From an uncultured Clostridia bacterium (lineage in GTDB: Bacteria > Bacillota > Clostridia > Oscillospirales > Acutalibacteraceae): 6,303 nt of DNA. The number at the start of each line of letters is the position of its first letter. Within the stretch, counting starts at the first letter, position 1. Location of the stretch: contig CAMVNL010000153.1 of assembly GCA_947168785.1 (NCBI GenBank), positions 1 to 6,303 on the forward strand, read 5' to 3'. Shown in pieces: positions 4,537 to 6,303 of this stretch. The position numbers were made by a program, and so were the translations under genes. The notes under the pieces are model-generated. The model had not been told where the DNA came from, ran no database searches, and saw nothing but the letters and a program-made list of their open reading frames with translations.

Positions 4537-6303
4537 TCAGTCGATTCTTAAATAGTCGTAGGGCGGCACGGAGACCGCGCCCACCGCCACGGAATAGTTG
4601 TTGTAATTGACAAGGACCCGGATGCCGGAGCCGTATTCGGTGCAGTAGATGCCGTCGGCGATCTCATAGTGGTCCGTCATGCGCAGCCCCGTCAGGTCGC
4701 CCAGCTCTTTCGCGGCGCGGACGCAGAAGGAGGCCGCCGCCGGAAGATGCGCCTCATAACAGGCGTCGGAACGGGAGGAACCCGTCCAGCTGAACCAGGG
4801 GGCGCAGCCGTATTCCACGCTGCGAAGCAGCGTCAGCAGCTCTGCCTGCGCGTCGGCCACGGCCGCGCCGGAGTAACAGTAAGAGCCGTGCAGCAGCATG
4901 GGCAGAAGGGGCACGGAACGGAAGGCCTCCGATTCCGTCTCGCCGGGATATACCGGCACGCCGGTGATCACGTCAGCGCTGCGCAATGCGTTGAAGTTGG
5001 CGCCGTTGACCCACAGGTTTTTCACGGCGGAAAAGGACGAGGCGATTTCAGAAAGCCCGGCGGAAACCGTCGTACGGTCCAGCGTGCGGGCGGAGAAATC
5101 AGCCCGCAGCCCCGTGTTGAGATCGGCAAGCGCCACGCCCGTCGCCATCGTATCAACGGCGGCGTTCAAAAAGGCGGAGGCGTTGCCGGGGATGTCCGAC
5201 CAGCCGGTCAGGATCCGGAGGTATTGCGCCTTTCCCGCTGAGGGGAAGGGATTGGTTTCGGTAAAGGTCCGGCGTTTTCCCGCCAGATCCCGCAGCGCGG
5301 GACCGCCGGAAGCAGTGAGCAGCCGCTTGGCAAGGTAAACGCCATAGCCCTGTTTTGCAGCGTAATCGCAGAGGGAATCAAGTGCGCCCTTCCCGCCGCT
5401 GACGGGGTCGAGACGGGAGGCGGAGGCGGAGGCTTTTTCCAGCCCGCCTGTCAAAAAGCCGTCGAGGCAACAATTGACCTTGTCGATCCCCTTGGCGCGG
5501 AGCTGATTCAGCAGGGATTCCGTCTGCTCCAGGTCGGTCAGCAGCGTATCGGCGGTTCCCTCCAGGCTGCCCGTCACCGTCACGTTGACGGGGAAGGAGG
5601 AATCCTTCAGCGGGGCGGCGGAGAGGAACCCGGCGTGTACCAGCAGCTCGCGCAAGGCGGAGGCCATGCCGGAGAAGCTTGCGCTGTCGCCGGTGAGGAA
5701 GGCATAGGTCTGCGCCAGAAGCCCTTCATAAGTGACGCCGTAGGCAGTCTCGCCCTTGATCTCCGCCGCCGGCGTCACCTCATACCGGGGGCCGACGGCA
5801 TAGAGCGCCGTTCCGGCGTCCGCTTCCCGCAGGGTGCGGACTGACGCGAGGGCGTCGCCCTCCGTCACCACGCAGACGCAGGCGCCTTCGCCCCGTCTGA
5901 CGCCGAAAGCGCCGACGTTGGCGGAGCGTTCGGGCGTATCGTCCGAACCGTAAACGCAGAGCTCCAGATCAGGATATCGGTAAGTCAGCAGCGCGGGATA
6001 GAGCGCCGCGCCGCAGCCGTCGGGGATCAGGATAAAATCAGTATCGGATATGTTGACGCGTCCTGCCGTCTGCGGAGGGACCGTCGTCGGCTCCGGCTGG
6101 GTCGTCGCGGCGTCCGCGGCGGCGGTCGACGGTTCCGTCTGCTGAGGGGCGACGGCAGGCGACGCTACCGCGGCGGCATTCGCCGCGGCGGGCAGAAATT
6201 CCTCTCCGCTTTCCATGATCGCGCCGAAATCAGGCAGAATGGAAATGCGGCTTGATGACGGTGCGTCCGGCCTGGTCGATCGCTTCAATGGTCGCAGGAA
6301 GCG
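4537..6303 (-). CDS. DUF5696-type protein, C-terminal part (5' end off right edge)
   Basis: The frame is open through the right edge, so the N-terminus is missing. The first possible start inside the window is a TTG at 6288, with no supporting ribosome binding site. Numbering from that TTG, residues 34-76 are a low-complexity Ala/Pro/Thr/Gln linker, typical of exported proteins. Residues 80-220 include FLTGDSASFSGMASALRELLVHAGFL, which resembles the pattern preceding the barrel in DUF5696 proteins. The rest looks like a TIM-barrel, glycosidase-like fold: GIDKVNCCLDGFLTGG (267-282), ADLNTGLRADF (388-398) and VPLLPMLLHGSYCYSGAAV (459-477). Acidic candidates D276, D389 and D397 sit where a barrel active site could be. 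The substrate is unknown; an extracellular carbohydrate-related role is inference. It is followed after 13 bases by the DUF4364 gene without a terminator. The family call is from remembered sequence patterns. Confidence 0.7.
   Translation of the reverse strand, partial: RFLRPLKRSTRPDAPSSSRISILPDFGAIMESGEEFLPAAANAAAVASPAVAPQQTEPSTAAADAATTQPEPTTVPPQTAGRVNISDTDFILIPDGCGAALYPALLTYRYPDLELCVYGSDDTPERSANVGAFGVRRGEGACVCVVTEGDALASVRTLREADAGTALYAVGPRYEVTPAAEIKGETAYGVTYEGLLAQTYAFLTGDSASFSGMASALRELLVHAGFLSAAPLKDSSFPVNVTVTGSLEGTADTLLTDLEQTESLLNQLRAKGIDKVNCCLDGFLTGGLEKASASASRLDPVSGGKGALDSLCDYAAKQGYGVYLAKRLLTASGGPALRDLAGKRRTFTETNPFPSAGKAQYLRILTGWSDIPGNASAFLNAAVDTMATGVALADLNTGLRADFSARTLDRTTVSAGLSEIASSFSAVKNLWVNGANFNALRSADVITGVPVYPGETESEAFRSVPLLPMLLHGSYCYSGAAVADAQAELLTLLRSVEYGCAPWFSWTGSSRSDACYEAHLPAAASFCVRAAKELGDLTGLRMTDHYEIADGIYCTEYGSGIRVLVNYNNYSVAVGAVSVPPYDYLRID

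Noticed and set aside
6286..6288. TTG at 6288 as the true start of the DUF5696-type protein
   Set aside because: The frame continues open to the window edge, no ribosome binding site precedes the TTG, and the visible part lacks the signal sequence and N-terminal region expected of such proteins; the gene is treated as partial.

Overview
The window looks like chromosome from an anaerobic, spore-former-related clostridial Firmicute, most likely an Oscillospiraceae/Ruminococcaceae-type gut lineage. The evidence is GC-rich coding sequence with AT-rich gaps, strong GGAGG-type ribosome binding sites, a DUF4364 winged-helix protein, the Firmicute-style phoH-ybeY-era-recO order, and a Spo0A-like receiver. 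The genus cannot be fixed from this sequence alone. All supported genes are on the minus strand, so the reading order runs from high to low coordinates.

Layout in transcription order: (1) 6303-4537, the C-terminal part of a DUF5696-type protein, open at the right edge; (2) 4523-3969, a DUF4364 winged-helix protein; (3) 3958-2984, a PhoH-family ATPase; (4) 2983-2730, a 254-nt non-coding spacer with a degenerate 7-bp tandem repeat (about 16 units) and two GC-rich hairpins; (5) 2729-2223, the endoribonuclease/rRNA maturation factor YbeY; (6) 2219-1323, the ribosome-assembly GTPase Era; (7) 1323-571 plus stop, RecO, overlapping era by one base; (8) an intrinsic terminator at about 540-515; (9) a well-formed sigma-A-type promoter (459-431), a leader with a hairpin abutting the ribosome binding site, and (10) the N-terminal 110 residues of a Spo0A-like response regulator running off the left edge.

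Genes 1-7 are tightly spaced (13, 10, 254, 3 and -1 nt) with no terminator between them, so they look like one transcription unit. PhoH, YbeY and Era belong to the conserved RNA/ribosome-maturation module, with RecO as the usual recombination-mediator passenger. The B. subtilis versions of this cluster also carry pgpH (yqfF) between phoH and ybeY, and dgkA and cdd between ybeY and era. None of these is present here, and the repeat-rich spacer sits exactly where pgpH would be.

The two most interesting points are the Spo0A-like receiver, in which the phospho-acceptor Asp and both acidic-pocket residues are all Glu (E11, E12, E56) while the Ser and Lys switch residues are kept, and the composite heptad-plus-hairpin element, whose first unit supplies the last residues and stop codon of phoH. 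No mobile element, tRNA, rRNA or CRISPR array was seen.
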